Source of the DNA: Rhodocollybia butyracea
Lineage: Eukaryota > Basidiomycota > Agaricomycetes > Agaricales > Omphalotaceae
Assembly (NCBI GenBank): GCA_015501585.1
Contig: JADNRY010000043.1
Span: 1 to 64,000 of the forward strand
DNA: 64,000 nt
Direction of reading: 5' to 3'
The notes below the pieces were generated by a model that was not told the origin of the DNA, made no database searches, and worked only from the letters and a program-made list of their open reading frames with translations. Shown here in pieces: positions 54,797 to 64,000 of the stretch; position 1 is the stretch's first letter; each line of letters opens with the position of its first letter. Both the position numbers and the translations under genes were made by a program.

Positions 54797-56248
54797 TTGC
54801 ACCACTGAGGCCGATTGTCAAACAGCCAGAGGACACAGGAGAAGGAGAGTTTGCAGATGAAGGTGAGAATCCGGATGATAATCCTCCCGACAATCCTCCC
54901 AAGGACCCTCCTAACAACCCCAATGGTGGTGATGGGAATGCTCCTCCCCCTGATTGTGCGGACCCTCCTCGGTTGCCGCACACGCCGAATCATGGTGGTG
55001 GTGGAGGGGTGGTCCTCCCAATCCTCCTGGCCCGCCTGGTGATGGTGGTGGTGGTCCACCTGGCGGCCCCTGCCGCGGTGGTAGATTTCTCGATGCGCAA
55101 GGCCAGCCTGATGGAACTGATGGACAAATTTGGAGGATCTATTGATACCAATGCAAACACTTTGACCCTCCTTGGTGACAAGTCTACCAAGCCAAAGGCA
55201 AGGAGCCTGACATGTTAAACAGCTCCAAACCTCGGAAACTCAAGGAGTTTCTTGTTCTCCTTTCCCTAAAATGGTTCATGGTCAGACACCGGCTTTGCTT
55301 TCCATGTATCATGCAAAGGTGCTCAAAATCGACAATCGGCACTGGCGGCGCAAAGGAAAATGTAAAAGAGAGGTTGCAAGGACTTCCGGAGGTGGCTCCG
55401 GTGGTAAAACTCTCTCTCCAATGATAAAGGGTTCCTTGAACTCTTCCTCTCAAAATAACTGCATGGAAACCATAAAGCGGAGAATTGCAATAAGAAGAGG
55501 TCAGGGAATTCTTGTGCCTGGGCTACTTTGACTGAGGAATCTGCCACTAATCCGACCAATACCAGTTCAGAAAAATAGTCCGCAGCTCCTGGACCCTGGT
55601 ACAAAACGGGAGCTGCATTGATCAGGTTCATACCTCTGGGGAAGTTTATCTCAATGTGTCCGCTCTTTCTCATTACAAACAATTCACTTACAATTTCTTT
55701 ATCTACTGAATTCCCTCTTCCGCTCTTTTCAAGTTTATTACTCTCGTAGACTCCGGTTCTACCGATTGTTTCCTTCATTCCCGTTATGTCAATTTAAACT
55801 CTATTCCAATATCTTCGATACTGCTGATCAATCTCCAACTCTTTGATGGTTCTCTTCTCCAAAACTAATTTCTGAAGTTGCGATTCTGGAAGTTCAGTTT
55901 CCGTCTGGCAAGCTGGCATTTTATGTCACTTCTTTGGACTGATCTTGTAAAGCTGTTTTAGGATACAGTTTCTTGTCCCACTACAATCCATTGATTGACT
56001 GGGTCACCAGAATCATTACTTTCCGTAACGCTGAGCACTCTGTTTCCGCTCAGACATCTTTGCTTTTTGGATCCACATTAGGACCGAAAGCACTGGTTTC
56101 CTCTTTGGAACCACCCACTATTCTAATTCGGTTGCCAACTCAGCCGCCAATTCAAAGACACTCTCACCAACCTCATCCTCTATTGGACAGGTTTCCTATT
56201 GAACCAATCTATTCCTACCCTAAGGTTGAGCAGATGGCTTTGCGTTGA
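54797..56248 (+). pseudogene. Gypsy gag and protease, frame-broken
   Basis: A proline/glycine-rich N-terminus (DDNPPDNPPKDPPNNPNGGD, then poly-Gly/Pro) leads to STKPKARSLTC and, after a frame change, SSKPRKLKEFLVLLSL, the start of the Gag core. The rest of the core is deleted. At about 55390 SGGGSGGKTLSP precedes a degenerate CCHC region. The protease signature VDSGSTDCF is at about 55748-55775. The frame from 55973 (LGYSFLSHYNPLIDWVTRII) is the protease-RT linker, open to the stop at 56246-56248. Confidence 0.78.
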
Positions 56249-56438
56249 TAGGGCTAACTATGGGTATGTGGGCAGAAGGCAAAACAACACCAACACAAAC
56301 ACACAATCAGACTTTTGAGTTCTGGGGTAATTCAAGATTGATCAATGGACTCTATTGCACAAAATGCTCTATAGTCTCTGTCTTTCTTCTGCCAGAAGCA
56401 CCCTATTACTACAAGCTTGACAGCAAGCCAGTTAACCT

Positions 56439-56472
<34 letters not shown>

Positions 56473-57757
56473 GGGATGCCTGCTCTTTGTGGAGGTCTCC
56501 CCTTGATTATATACCCAAGGAAGCCAAGAGTATTGGTAAGGGGAGCATGTGCTCTGCATATGAGGCTGTATGGCATCATATGGTCAATTCTATTGTGAAA
56601 TTTTACATCAGACACGGAAACGGTGAACAGAGACCGCCCCATGAGGTCGTTTCATTCTATTCAGTTCCATTTCGGATCATAGATGTTCAATCTTGAGTTC
56701 TTGGTATGTTCTTTTTCATTCATTCTTGATTGTCAGTACTTACAGTGACTTATGACTGTAAGTGTGAACCAGTAGCCCACAGGTTCTATAAGTGAGGGAG
56801 GACTTGAAGAAGGATATATCTAAGCTATTCTCGCTTCGATAATCGTCATCTAAGCCCTGCAACATCAAGTTTCATTCTAATCTCTGAAATACTGCTCCAA
56901 GGGGACAGATCTCAGTTCTAACTCGTATAAACTCGTTTCAAGGGTTCATAAAATTTCTAAGGTCTCTGACTTCTGGGTATTGAAGTATGAGCATATCTAT
57001 ATAAATATAGGTATGTCTCCTCCTAGTACCTACTCAAATCTTGTCTCTATGGTCGGGGGACACATGGAGTATAGGGCGGGAGGGCAGGGGACGTCGACGG
57101 GACCTGTTCGAACTCGGTTTGACCCCCACTCCTGTCCTGTATCATTGTGCTATGCACTTATTTGAAAATGAGGCATTTATCCCAACAACTGATGTAACCA
57201 TGTCCTGGGACCGGAGAAGTACCCTGGATACCGGTATTTCGATGCCGTCGGATGCCTATGCACTGCTTTCGCTCGTTCTAGTGCTTCAGGGTCTCTGGTA
57301 CATTTTATTTCTTGCCCCAGATTGCCCTTTTGCATGTTCTAAGTTTATACCCTTAGTAAGGTATTATCATTCTGAGTAAGCATTTCCTATGGAAGGGAAA
57401 GCTTGTAATCGAGTGCTAACTAGTGAAACGATGTAAGAATCGTCCAAACGGTCCGCAACATCGAAGGTTTCATAGAAAACGGTTATATCAAATTCAGAGT
57501 ATGGGCCGAAATGGCCGATGGTTTGAGATCAATGTTAGGCCGTCGTGCGCGTGAAGCGGTGGCAATACAGGCATTGTACGAGCGTGTCCGATTTGGGTTT
57601 CAGTGAACACAGCACTGGGAGAAGGTCTCCAAGTGATATGAACACTACATATCATGCAAGGACTATCCAGTAGTGGGCTTTAAGTCTAGTTTTAGACTCA
57701 AAAAGTCTCGGGGCGTATCAGCGTTTAGAGACTTCGGAAGTCAATATTGCATTACTA
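56249..57757. other. Unidentified insertion in the third Gypsy element
   Basis: Interrupts coding between KVEQMALR and VGATAFHRACQDSG. It contains an uninterrupted run of 33 G at 56439-56471. 56980-57380 has short open frames without recognised domains. I could not find matching terminal repeats or a target duplication, so it may be several events. Confidence 0.5.
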
Positions 57758-59318
57758 GTTGGCGCCACCGCCTTCCATAGGGCTTGTCAAGACTCAGGTA
57801 GGGAACCAACTCTTCTCCGGGTTATTGACCCCAAAGTTTTGGCACACTATGCGGCACCTTGTCCTTTGTCCAGGAGTGCTTCTTCCGAGGCACTTCCGAT
57901 CCCTGCAGAATACCTTGACTTTGCCGACATTTTCAATGAAGTTGTGTCCAAGGTTCTGCCCAAACATCATTCTTTTGAACTCAAAATTGATCTGGCGGAA
58001 GGTGCTGAGCCCCCGCTTGGTCACCTTTACCCTCTTTCTCTGACAGAGCAGCAGGCTCTTTACGATTTCTTGGACAAGCAACTTGCTACCGGTGTCATTC
58101 GACCCTCTTTATCTCTGCACAGTGCTCCGGTCCTCTTTGTACCAAAGAAGGATGGTAAACTTCGGCTTTGTGTGGACTTTGAAGGATTGTTGAACAAGAT
58201 TACCAAGAAGGATTGCTACCCGCTGCCCCTAATCTCAGACCTTTGGGATGCTGCAAAAAAAGCTAAAATCTACACCAAACTTGACTTCGCTCACGCCTAT
58301 CATTAGGTTTTGAAGGTCCAATCCAATTCAGTTTATTTACCAAAAATTCAATGAATCATGAATTGGACCGGTCCATAAAAAACCCAAACCTGTATGAACC
58401 ATGGACCTGCACTGATTGCACTGGTCCACTGGTCCAATTCATCCTGGTTCATGCAGTTTAAATCAGTGCAAATTTAAAGTGGTGCAGACTGGTTTAAACT
58501 GATTTAAACTGCACATGCATGAAAGATATTTAGATATGTAACAAGTGAGACCATGTAAGAAACTACTATAAAACAATATAAAACATTCAATATATGCTCT
58601 AGACCATGTAAGAAACTACTATAAAACAATATAAAACATTCAATATATGCTCTAGGCTGCCTTACACTGCTCGTTTACCATGCAGAAATGCTTTCCAGGT
58701 TTGGCAGTCATTGATCATCTGTTAAAACAGACCATGGATAGTGTATTGTATCATGTCAGGCTCTCAGACTTGTTGCATGGTGGTTATGAGTAGTCTTTCC
58801 AGTCTTGTATTAGCTTATTGCTTGAGACCATTAGAAAATATAAATTTTATTGATCAAAATTGGAGAAAATATACTCATTTATCCAAATTATTTTTGCTAT
58901 GTGGCTGTACCGGTTTAGACTGGTTTAAACTGATTCTTTGTGGTTCACTTTTTTTCTGAGATTTTGATGAACCATGAACTGGACCAGGTTTAAATCATGG
59001 ACCGGTCCATCTATCATCAGTTCATTTTGCGGTTCAGTTCAGTGCAATTCATCAGTTTTTTGCAGTCCATTGAATTGGACCTTCAAACCCTACCTATCAT
59101 CTCGTCTGAATTGCCGATGGTGATGAATGGAAAACCCCCTTTTGGACCCGATGGGGCTCCTACAAATGGTTAGTTATGCCCTTTCGTCTTACTAATGCTC
59201 CCACAGATTTTCAAAGGTTCATCAACAACATATTCTCGGACATGCTTGATGTCTGTGTCATATTTTACCTGGATGACATCCTCATCTATTCCGACAATGC
59301 AGAACAGCACTTGGAACA
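57758..59318 (+). pseudogene. Gypsy reverse transcriptase split by a hAT-like element
   Basis: Reads PAEYLDFADIFNEVVSKVLP, FDKQLATGVIRPSLS-like text, APVLFVPKKDGKLRLCVDFE, and YPLPLISDLWDAAKKAKIYT with KLDFAHAYH up to 58303. After the insertion it resumes [17 protein letters not shown] (TGA where CGA is expected), [20 protein letters not shown] and the catalytic [11 protein letters not shown] (about 59270). It ends at AEQHLEH. The reading frame is conserved across the insertion once one 8-bp duplication is discounted. Confidence 0.88.
58304..59092. mobile_element. hAT-like non-autonomous element, 789 bp
   Basis: Ends TAGGTTTTGAAGGTCCAAT and ATTGGACCTTCAAACCCTA are inverted with one mismatch, and perfect 8-bp duplications CCTATCAT lie at 58296-58303 and 59093-59100. 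No transposase. Internally a unit of about 53 bp (AAGAAACTACTATAAAACAA plus following bases) is tandemly duplicated at about 58551-58656, and subterminal GGTTTAAACT / GAACCATG words recur, possible transposase-binding sites. Confidence 0.9.
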
Positions 59319-59540
59319 TGACCCATACCCAAACTATAAGCATATACCATCTTTTGCTATTATTATTAACCAACTACTACTAAGATTTCTACTTATCATA
59401 TACACTTTACATTCATTACTCATTTTCTCTACATTATTTGGCATAATGTTGCACATATGAACATACTGTTAATCAACTTCGGTTCCCACAGTTATGACAT
59501 CATTTCAACTTCACAATTATGATATGATTCCAGTCCTCTG
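59319..59540 (+). repeat. 5'-end fragment of an LTR of the Gag-only Gypsy family
   Basis: ATGACCCATACCCAAACTA onward is closely similar to the reverse complement of the right end of the 60272-61313 solo LTR. The first four bases (TGTT) are missing and the fragment breaks off at about 59540 inside U3, next to a Copia fragment. Confidence 0.8.
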
Positions 59541-59972
59541 CATTTATGCAAACTGGACCAAGTCCTAAGCCGGCCGCAAAGTGTTTCGCCTTGGTGCTCA
59601 GAAGAGCCTTTGTCAAGGTGTCCGCAAGCATCTCCTCGGTAGGGCAGTAGAGTAATTGAACCTTCCCCTCTTCAATAACATAATGGATGAAGTGGAAGCA
59701 AATGTCAATGTGCTTGGTGCGACCATGGAACTGATGGCCTTGAGCAAGTGAAATAGCGGCTGGATTATCAGATTTCAGGTCCGTCGGATTTTGAATAATG
59801 GTGTAGGTTGGTTCGAAAACCTGAGAGATAAATGAACAAAACCAAATCCCTTCCTTTGAGGCTTCTGTTGCGGCAACATATTCAGATTTGGTGGTGGATA
59901 AAGAGACAAGAGTCTGAGAGCGAGATCCCCAGCTAACAGCTCCACCATCTATGATGAAAACATACCCAGTAA

Positions 59973-60222
59973 TGTTGTAGTTGCCAATCCGACAATGTCA
60001 TCATGTCAATCCGGCACTGATATTCCTCCGACGTTGCTTACTGATTTATTTACCAAGATACTTACTAATACTTACAGACCCGGTAGACACCTCGTAGAGT
60101 ACCCGTACCACAGTATATAAGGCCTGGTACAGATGCATAGTAATATAACAGTTGTCTTCTCTCATCCCTCATTGCCTGAGCCTCACGGCTCTGAGTCCCC
60201 ACTGCGCCGGATACCTACGACA
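59973..60222 (+). mobile_element. 250-bp solo LTR in the Copia fragment
   Basis: TGTTGTAGTTGCC...CCTACGACA with perfect AGTAA duplications at 59968-59972 and 60223-60227. TATA-like GTATATAAGG at about 60111. Its family is not otherwise seen in the window. Confidence 0.85.
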
Positions 60223-60271
60223 AGTAATGGCTTTCCGGTTCTCATTCATATCTCCGTTGGCATTTACATAA

Positions 60272-61313
60272 TGTTATGACTCAATCAATAGTCTTGTCCA
60301 AACCTTCACAGTACGTAACTCGGTGGTAACAATGATAAGAGAAATCAATGGAGATTATAGAGCAAGCCTTTCCATTCCATGAAACCGCTAGGCAAAAAAT
60401 ATACACTCAGACAACTAGGCTCAAGTAAAGTTAGTAACTAATTTGTAATACAAAACTCACAGAAGTTATTATTTGGAGATAGCTCAACAAATAATAATAA
60501 AATTACCCTCAGAGATGGCTCAACAAGCAGTAATATGAATCAGAACTAATACTCAGAGATGGCTCAACAAGTAGTAGTGAGTGTGGTGTCTAATACTCAG
60601 AGATATCTCAACAAGTAGTAGTGAGTGTGATGTCTAATACTCAGAGATAGCTCAACAAGTGGCAATTAAAGAAGTATTCACCAGTAGGAGATAGCTCAAC
60701 AGGTGAATGTTAGTGGATACAACTTGGAGTCAGCTCAACAAGATGTATAAATGTGTATTGTAGCTTGGAGATAGCTCAACAAGATACAATGAGTTGGTCT
60801 GGTGATTCACACAAGTGATAACAGCAAACAAGTGGGGGTTTGGATTTAAGAAAATAATACGTCTACCATACATTGGTAAATCTAGCGTCCTTATATACTG
60901 TCAAGTATATATTATTTAGGAAATGCTGCGGAATGACATCATAACTGTGGAGCACTGGAATGATGTCATAACTGTGGAGCACTGGAATGATATCATAACT
61001 GTGGAGCTGGAATGATGTCATAACTGCGGGGCAGTAAGATGACATCATGACCGTGGAGCAGTAAAATGATGTCAGAACTGCGGAGCAGTAGAATGATGTC
61101 ATGGTGTTACATGTGGTGACTGGTGTTCAATTATTCTAGTGGAACCGAAGTTGATTAACAGTAGGTTCACATGTGCAGCATACTGTAGAGAAAATGAGTA
61201 ATGAATGTAAAATGTATATGATAAGTAGAAATCTTAATGATAGTAGTAGTAGTTGGTTAATAATAATAGAAAAAGATGTGTATATGCTTATAGTTTGGGT
61301 ATGGGTCATAACA
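60272..61313 (-). mobile_element. Solo LTR of the Gag-only Gypsy family
   Basis: TGTTATGACTCAATC...TATGGGTCATAACA, inverted, 1042 bp, flanked by perfect CATAA duplications (60267-60271 and 61314-61318). Contains eight hairpin units, one a hybrid of two neighbouring units (left stem of one, right stem of another), as expected from an unequal exchange. U3 is shorter and more diverged than in the other copies. Confidence 0.92.
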
Positions 61314-61539
61314 CATAACCATTTGGATCCTCTTGAGCCTCACCATAAGTGAGCTCCCAATCCCTAGTCCCTTTGAGATAACGGATGCATTGTCTACCCT
61401 TGATATAGTGAGCCATGCCCAGATTGGATAAAAATTCAGAGAGCTTGTGCATCGCATATCCCACTTCAGTCACCCCCTACCAGGTCCCAAGTTAGGGCCA
61501 ACGTTTCATGAAAGGTTGATCCCTAATGGCAAGGAATAC

Positions 61540-61985
61540 CGGGCATATGCCGGAACCGGCATTACCAAACCTGGCACATCAGGAAAAGCTGTTTTTGCCT
61601 AGGTGACCCTAGAGTGGCCTAAAGCAAACTAGGTGACCTATGAATCCTATGGCATCCTAGGAATTTGGGCTCATCCCTTGCCAGTCAAGGCTCTTGAGTA
61701 TTCCCTAGGCAAACCTAGGTTTGCCCTGGGTTTGCCTAGGATACCCTAGGGAATCCTCAAGAGCCTTGACTGGCAAGGGACGAGCCCAAATTCCTAGGAT
61801 GCCATAGGATTCATAGGTCACCTAGTTTGCTTTAGGCCACTCTGGGGTCACCTAGGCAAAAACGGCTTTTCCTGATGCATTACCAGAGCCCGGTAGTACC
61901 AAGTCTGGCATTACCAAAGGTCAGGTGCCAGGGTCCTGGTCTGGTATTACCAACTTGGCATTACCAGATCCAATTGTTACACCCA
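61540..61985. repeat. CTGGCATTACCA tandem repeat interrupted by palindromic element
   Basis: Variants of CTGGCATTACCA(A/G)A occur on both sides of the fold-back copy B (at 61556-61575 and 61878-61975). Confidence 0.6.
61577..61877. mobile_element. Palindromic fold-back element, copy B (301 bp)
   Basis: Same termini and arms as 49392-49706, with a shorter centre and a few substitutions. It sits within a CTGGCATTACC repeat, whose CA is present on both sides. Confidence 0.85.
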
Positions 61986-62461
61986 TTTTCTGGACCAGGA
62001 GGCAGTCACTTGTTGCACTATATACTACTATGTGAGCAGATATGTACCCTCACAGTCTACCCACGTAAAAGGAATAGATATTTTGGGTGGATAATGGCAG
62101 TCAATGCAACTATGGTCTATTACAGCCTTCCTGTACATGTACCAGTGGGTCTTGGACTGTCCATCAATCATTACCTTTCCCAGATTGGTGGAAAATGCAA
62201 TGCCTCATCCTTGCACCATTCTCTACCTCATGATCCCCTTCTGTTTTGCCTACTCTTAGACGATATGACTGCGAGTGAGCAACAGAGGCCACAGTGTTGT
62301 TCTCAGTATCTGAACCCCAAGTTTCCTCTCCTCTAAGGAAAGCGTTAGCTACAAAAGAAAAGAAACAAAAACATATGCGCAAAGAAACACACCATCTGTC
62401 CAACGTTCAATCTCAAAATACAGAAGCTGATCATCGATTTCTTCACCCTGTACAGCCTCTT

Positions 62462-63106
62462 CTATTTGCTGAATATGGGGCCACAGATCTTGTTCAAGTC
62501 ACCAGCCTTGTATTTGTTGAGCATGTCCACACCAGTCACGTAACCCTTTTTCAACCTTACACCAATGTTCAAGAATGGGACACCAACCGGCCAATTCTTC
62601 ACGCGCACTTGATATTTCCATGCACGCTCCACAAAGTTTGAAAACATTGGCTTGGGAACACCACCCTCCTCATTTTCAAAAAGGCAGTCTAAAAACATTG
62701 AGCGATAGTTGCAGCCCAAAGCTAACTTGATCACATATTCAAATCATAGGTAATACGCGGTGGCGGTCCCTGGGTTCCTTCTTTGCAGGACAGTGATAAT
62801 AAAGTTCCGCACGTTCCACTCCTACTTTGTGCTCAACAAGTTGCGTGACACTAAAAAAGAAGGAATAGTAGTGAGAACAAAGGAGCAGGGAAGAAAGAAA
62901 CCCCCATACACAATTTGCAGACCAATATCTTCAGCTTGGGTCAACATCTGCGTGCCATTTGTTGCTTTGACCTTCTCAAGCGACTTAGTCCCAGCAAAGA
63001 TAGAGGCACCAGCATCAGGATGCCATGCATACCCACCAATGTGGAAACCAGTCTCGCGGTGACACGCCGAATTACGCTGTACGCCGAAATTCGGAAATGT
63101 CATCAT
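62462..63106 (-). pseudogene. Unrecognised gene fragment, two frames
   Basis: Minus-strand frames 63106-62822 (RETGFHIGGYAWHPDAGASI, GTKSLEKVKATNGTQML) and 62734-62462 (MIKLALGCNYRSMFLDCLFE, PMFSNFVERAWKYQVRVKNW) look coding by composition and lie in tandem, about 90 bp apart. I do not recognise a domain. They could be exons of one small gene or a broken gene. The 5' end would lie near 63106, divergent from the SAP gene. Confidence 0.4.
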
Positions 63107-63348
63107 TTAAAAGACCCCGTGAAACACGCCACATCACTACCTAGGGTACGTTATGTATTAGACACTTTGAAGGTCCACTTCTCTCTGGAAAGAGACATTA
63201 GAGTCACGCCGGAGTTACCGGGCCCATCGGATTTGATTTCATCAATGTCGCATGGTCATGACGGCAGCGTCTCGTATTGCGCGTGATTCGCCGCACCCTG
63301 CTGTTATCTTTTCTTTTTCCCCATGGCTTTCTTTGCTCCCCCCACTAA

Positions 63349-64000
63349 TCTTTTTATGCCCTTTTTGGTAGCTTACCCCTCTCAATCGTCGCCATAGCCG
63401 ATGGGTTCCTCACGGCGCTTACATCGGCACTGTCGGCTGCCAGCCCCCGCTCTGTCTCTGCTGTCTCTGCCGCCTCTCTTGTGCTCAACGTGTTTCTCGC
63501 TGCTTTAATCTTTTCTCTCGCTGTTCTCGGATTCATTTACCGCCGTTCACTGGTTGTTTACTTTGGCCGCCGCCTTTCGTGGTCTGCCATGATCCCTCCA
63601 GACTCAAAGCATGAGGAATTTACATTCCCGAACAAAGATGGCACTACGTTCAATGCCAAAGTGTAAGTTTTCTCTCCAGTTTTGTCTTTCCTTTCTGAAC
63701 ATTTGCTCATGATTGGTTTCTCCCCTTGCCCTCAGTATGGATATGAAGGTCTGTGAGCTGAAAGAGCTTTGCCGCTCGCTTGGCCAGCCGTGCGGTGGAC
63801 CGAAACTTGTGTTGCAAAAACGTCTGAAGGCTTATAGTTTGGATACGGAGTCATGGAATCTGTAAGTTGCCTTCCAATGCAGGAGCAGAGATCTGACCGT
63901 CGCTTTTAGGACAAAACCTGGTGCACGACAATCTCACAAAGGTAGTCGAAGTCTTGAAAACCATTCCGACAGCAGTACCGCCACTGGAAAGAAGCCGAAG
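63349..64000 (+). CDS. TM- and SAP-domain protein, N-terminal part, runs off the window
   Basis: Exon 1 (open from 63349 to 63662) has a hydrophobic segment LVLNVFLAALIFSLAVLGFI, one likely membrane helix. Intron 1 (63663-63735, GTAAGT...TCAG) leads to exon 2 (63736-63861) carrying MDMKVCELKELCRSLGQPCG then GPKLVLQKRLKAY, a SAP motif (helix-turn-helix, usually DNA/RNA binding). Intron 2 (63862-63909) leads to exon 3, Ser/Lys-rich, open at 64000. No ATG lies in frame at the exon 1 start; an out-of-frame ATG at 63323 suggests an upstream exon or that the first exon is misread. A membrane segment with a SAP domain suggests a nuclear-envelope or chromatin-tethering role (inference). Confidence 0.7.

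Larger units (their letters stand above)
54797..59318 (+). mobile_element. Third Gypsy element, fragmented and nested
   Basis: Pieces in order are gag (54797-55260), zinc knuckle/protease (55390-56248), RT (57758-58303 and 59101-59318). It is interrupted by unidentified DNA at about 56249-57757 and by a hAT-like element at 58304-59092. The right end at 59318 abuts a truncated LTR of the first Gypsy family. RNase H and integrase are absent. Confidence 0.82.
59541..61480 (-). pseudogene. Copia RNase H fragment (second family) with two nested solo LTRs
   Basis: Minus strand from 61480: YAMHKLSEFLSNLGMAHYIK and CIRYLKGTRDWELTYGEAQE (to 61314), then NANGDMNENRKAIT (60271-60228), then GYVFIIDGGAVSWGSRSQTL, STTKSEYVAATEASKEGIWF, SDNPAAISLAQGHQFHGRTK and PTEEMLADTLTKALLS (59967-59548). 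Removing the two solo LTRs and one copy of each duplication makes the RNase H frame continuous. It is diverged from the family at 812-1690. RT and the C-terminal LTR are absent. Confidence 0.87.

Noticed and set aside
1..64000. tRNA or rRNA genes
   Set aside because: No cloverleaf with a TTCGA-type T loop and matching acceptor stem, and no rRNA-like conserved block, was found by eye.

Overview
This window looks like a transposon-dense stretch of a basidiomycete (Agaricomycete-type) nuclear genome. The support is indirect but consistent: host genes carry short GT-AG introns of about 50-75 nt; the few host proteins are of F-box/LRR, SNF2 and SAP type; and most of the sequence is nested Ty3/Gypsy chromovirus-like and Ty1/Copia elements, solo LTRs and small TIR elements. 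I see no rRNA, tRNA or CRISPR array. The species cannot be named from the sequence alone.

Layout. Positions 1-9599 hold a damaged Copia element whose 3' LTR is split by a complete 7.3-kb Gypsy-type element (2171-9463). That element has nearly identical 1169-bp LTRs, a perfect ACAAT target duplication and an intact 1138-residue Gag, but no pol. 9600-19500 is repeat debris: an inverted repeat, a decayed Copia gag, tandem repeats and a GC-rich hAT-like MITE with a perfect 8-bp target duplication. 19474-32752 is the host-gene island: an unrecognised three-exon gene (minus), a frameshifted F-box/LRR gene (plus) and a multi-exon SNF2-type ATPase gene (plus). 34367-38118 holds rearranged Copia pieces, including a second copy of the first Copia 3' end that preserves the site into which the 7.3-kb element went.

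39334-47482 is a chromovirus with both LTRs, an extra ORF before gag, protease, RT, RNase H, integrase and chromodomain. It is broken by stops, by an internal deletion and by a solo LTR of the first Gypsy family. 49392-53160 holds a palindromic fold-back repeat and a Copia copy with a 111-bp TA-flanked MITE inserted inside the YVDD codons of its RT. 54797-59318 is a third Gypsy element, interrupted by about 1.5 kb of unidentified DNA and by a 789-bp hAT-like element with an 8-bp target duplication. 59319-61480 is a minus-strand Copia fragment carrying two solo LTRs, each with a perfect 5-bp duplication. A second palindromic repeat follows, and a TM plus SAP-domain gene runs off the right edge.

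The most interesting system is the first Gypsy family (five LTR copies here). Its inferred RNA 5' end is complementary over 13 nt to the site just inside the 5' LTR, the arrangement used by Tf1/sushi-type elements for self-priming. The transcribed part of the LTR holds nine hairpins with an invariant GAG...CTC top and different but complementary lower stems. The U3 region carries five TGASTCA and five CRE-like bZIP motifs. The second chromovirus has an independent self-priming signature of 10 nt.
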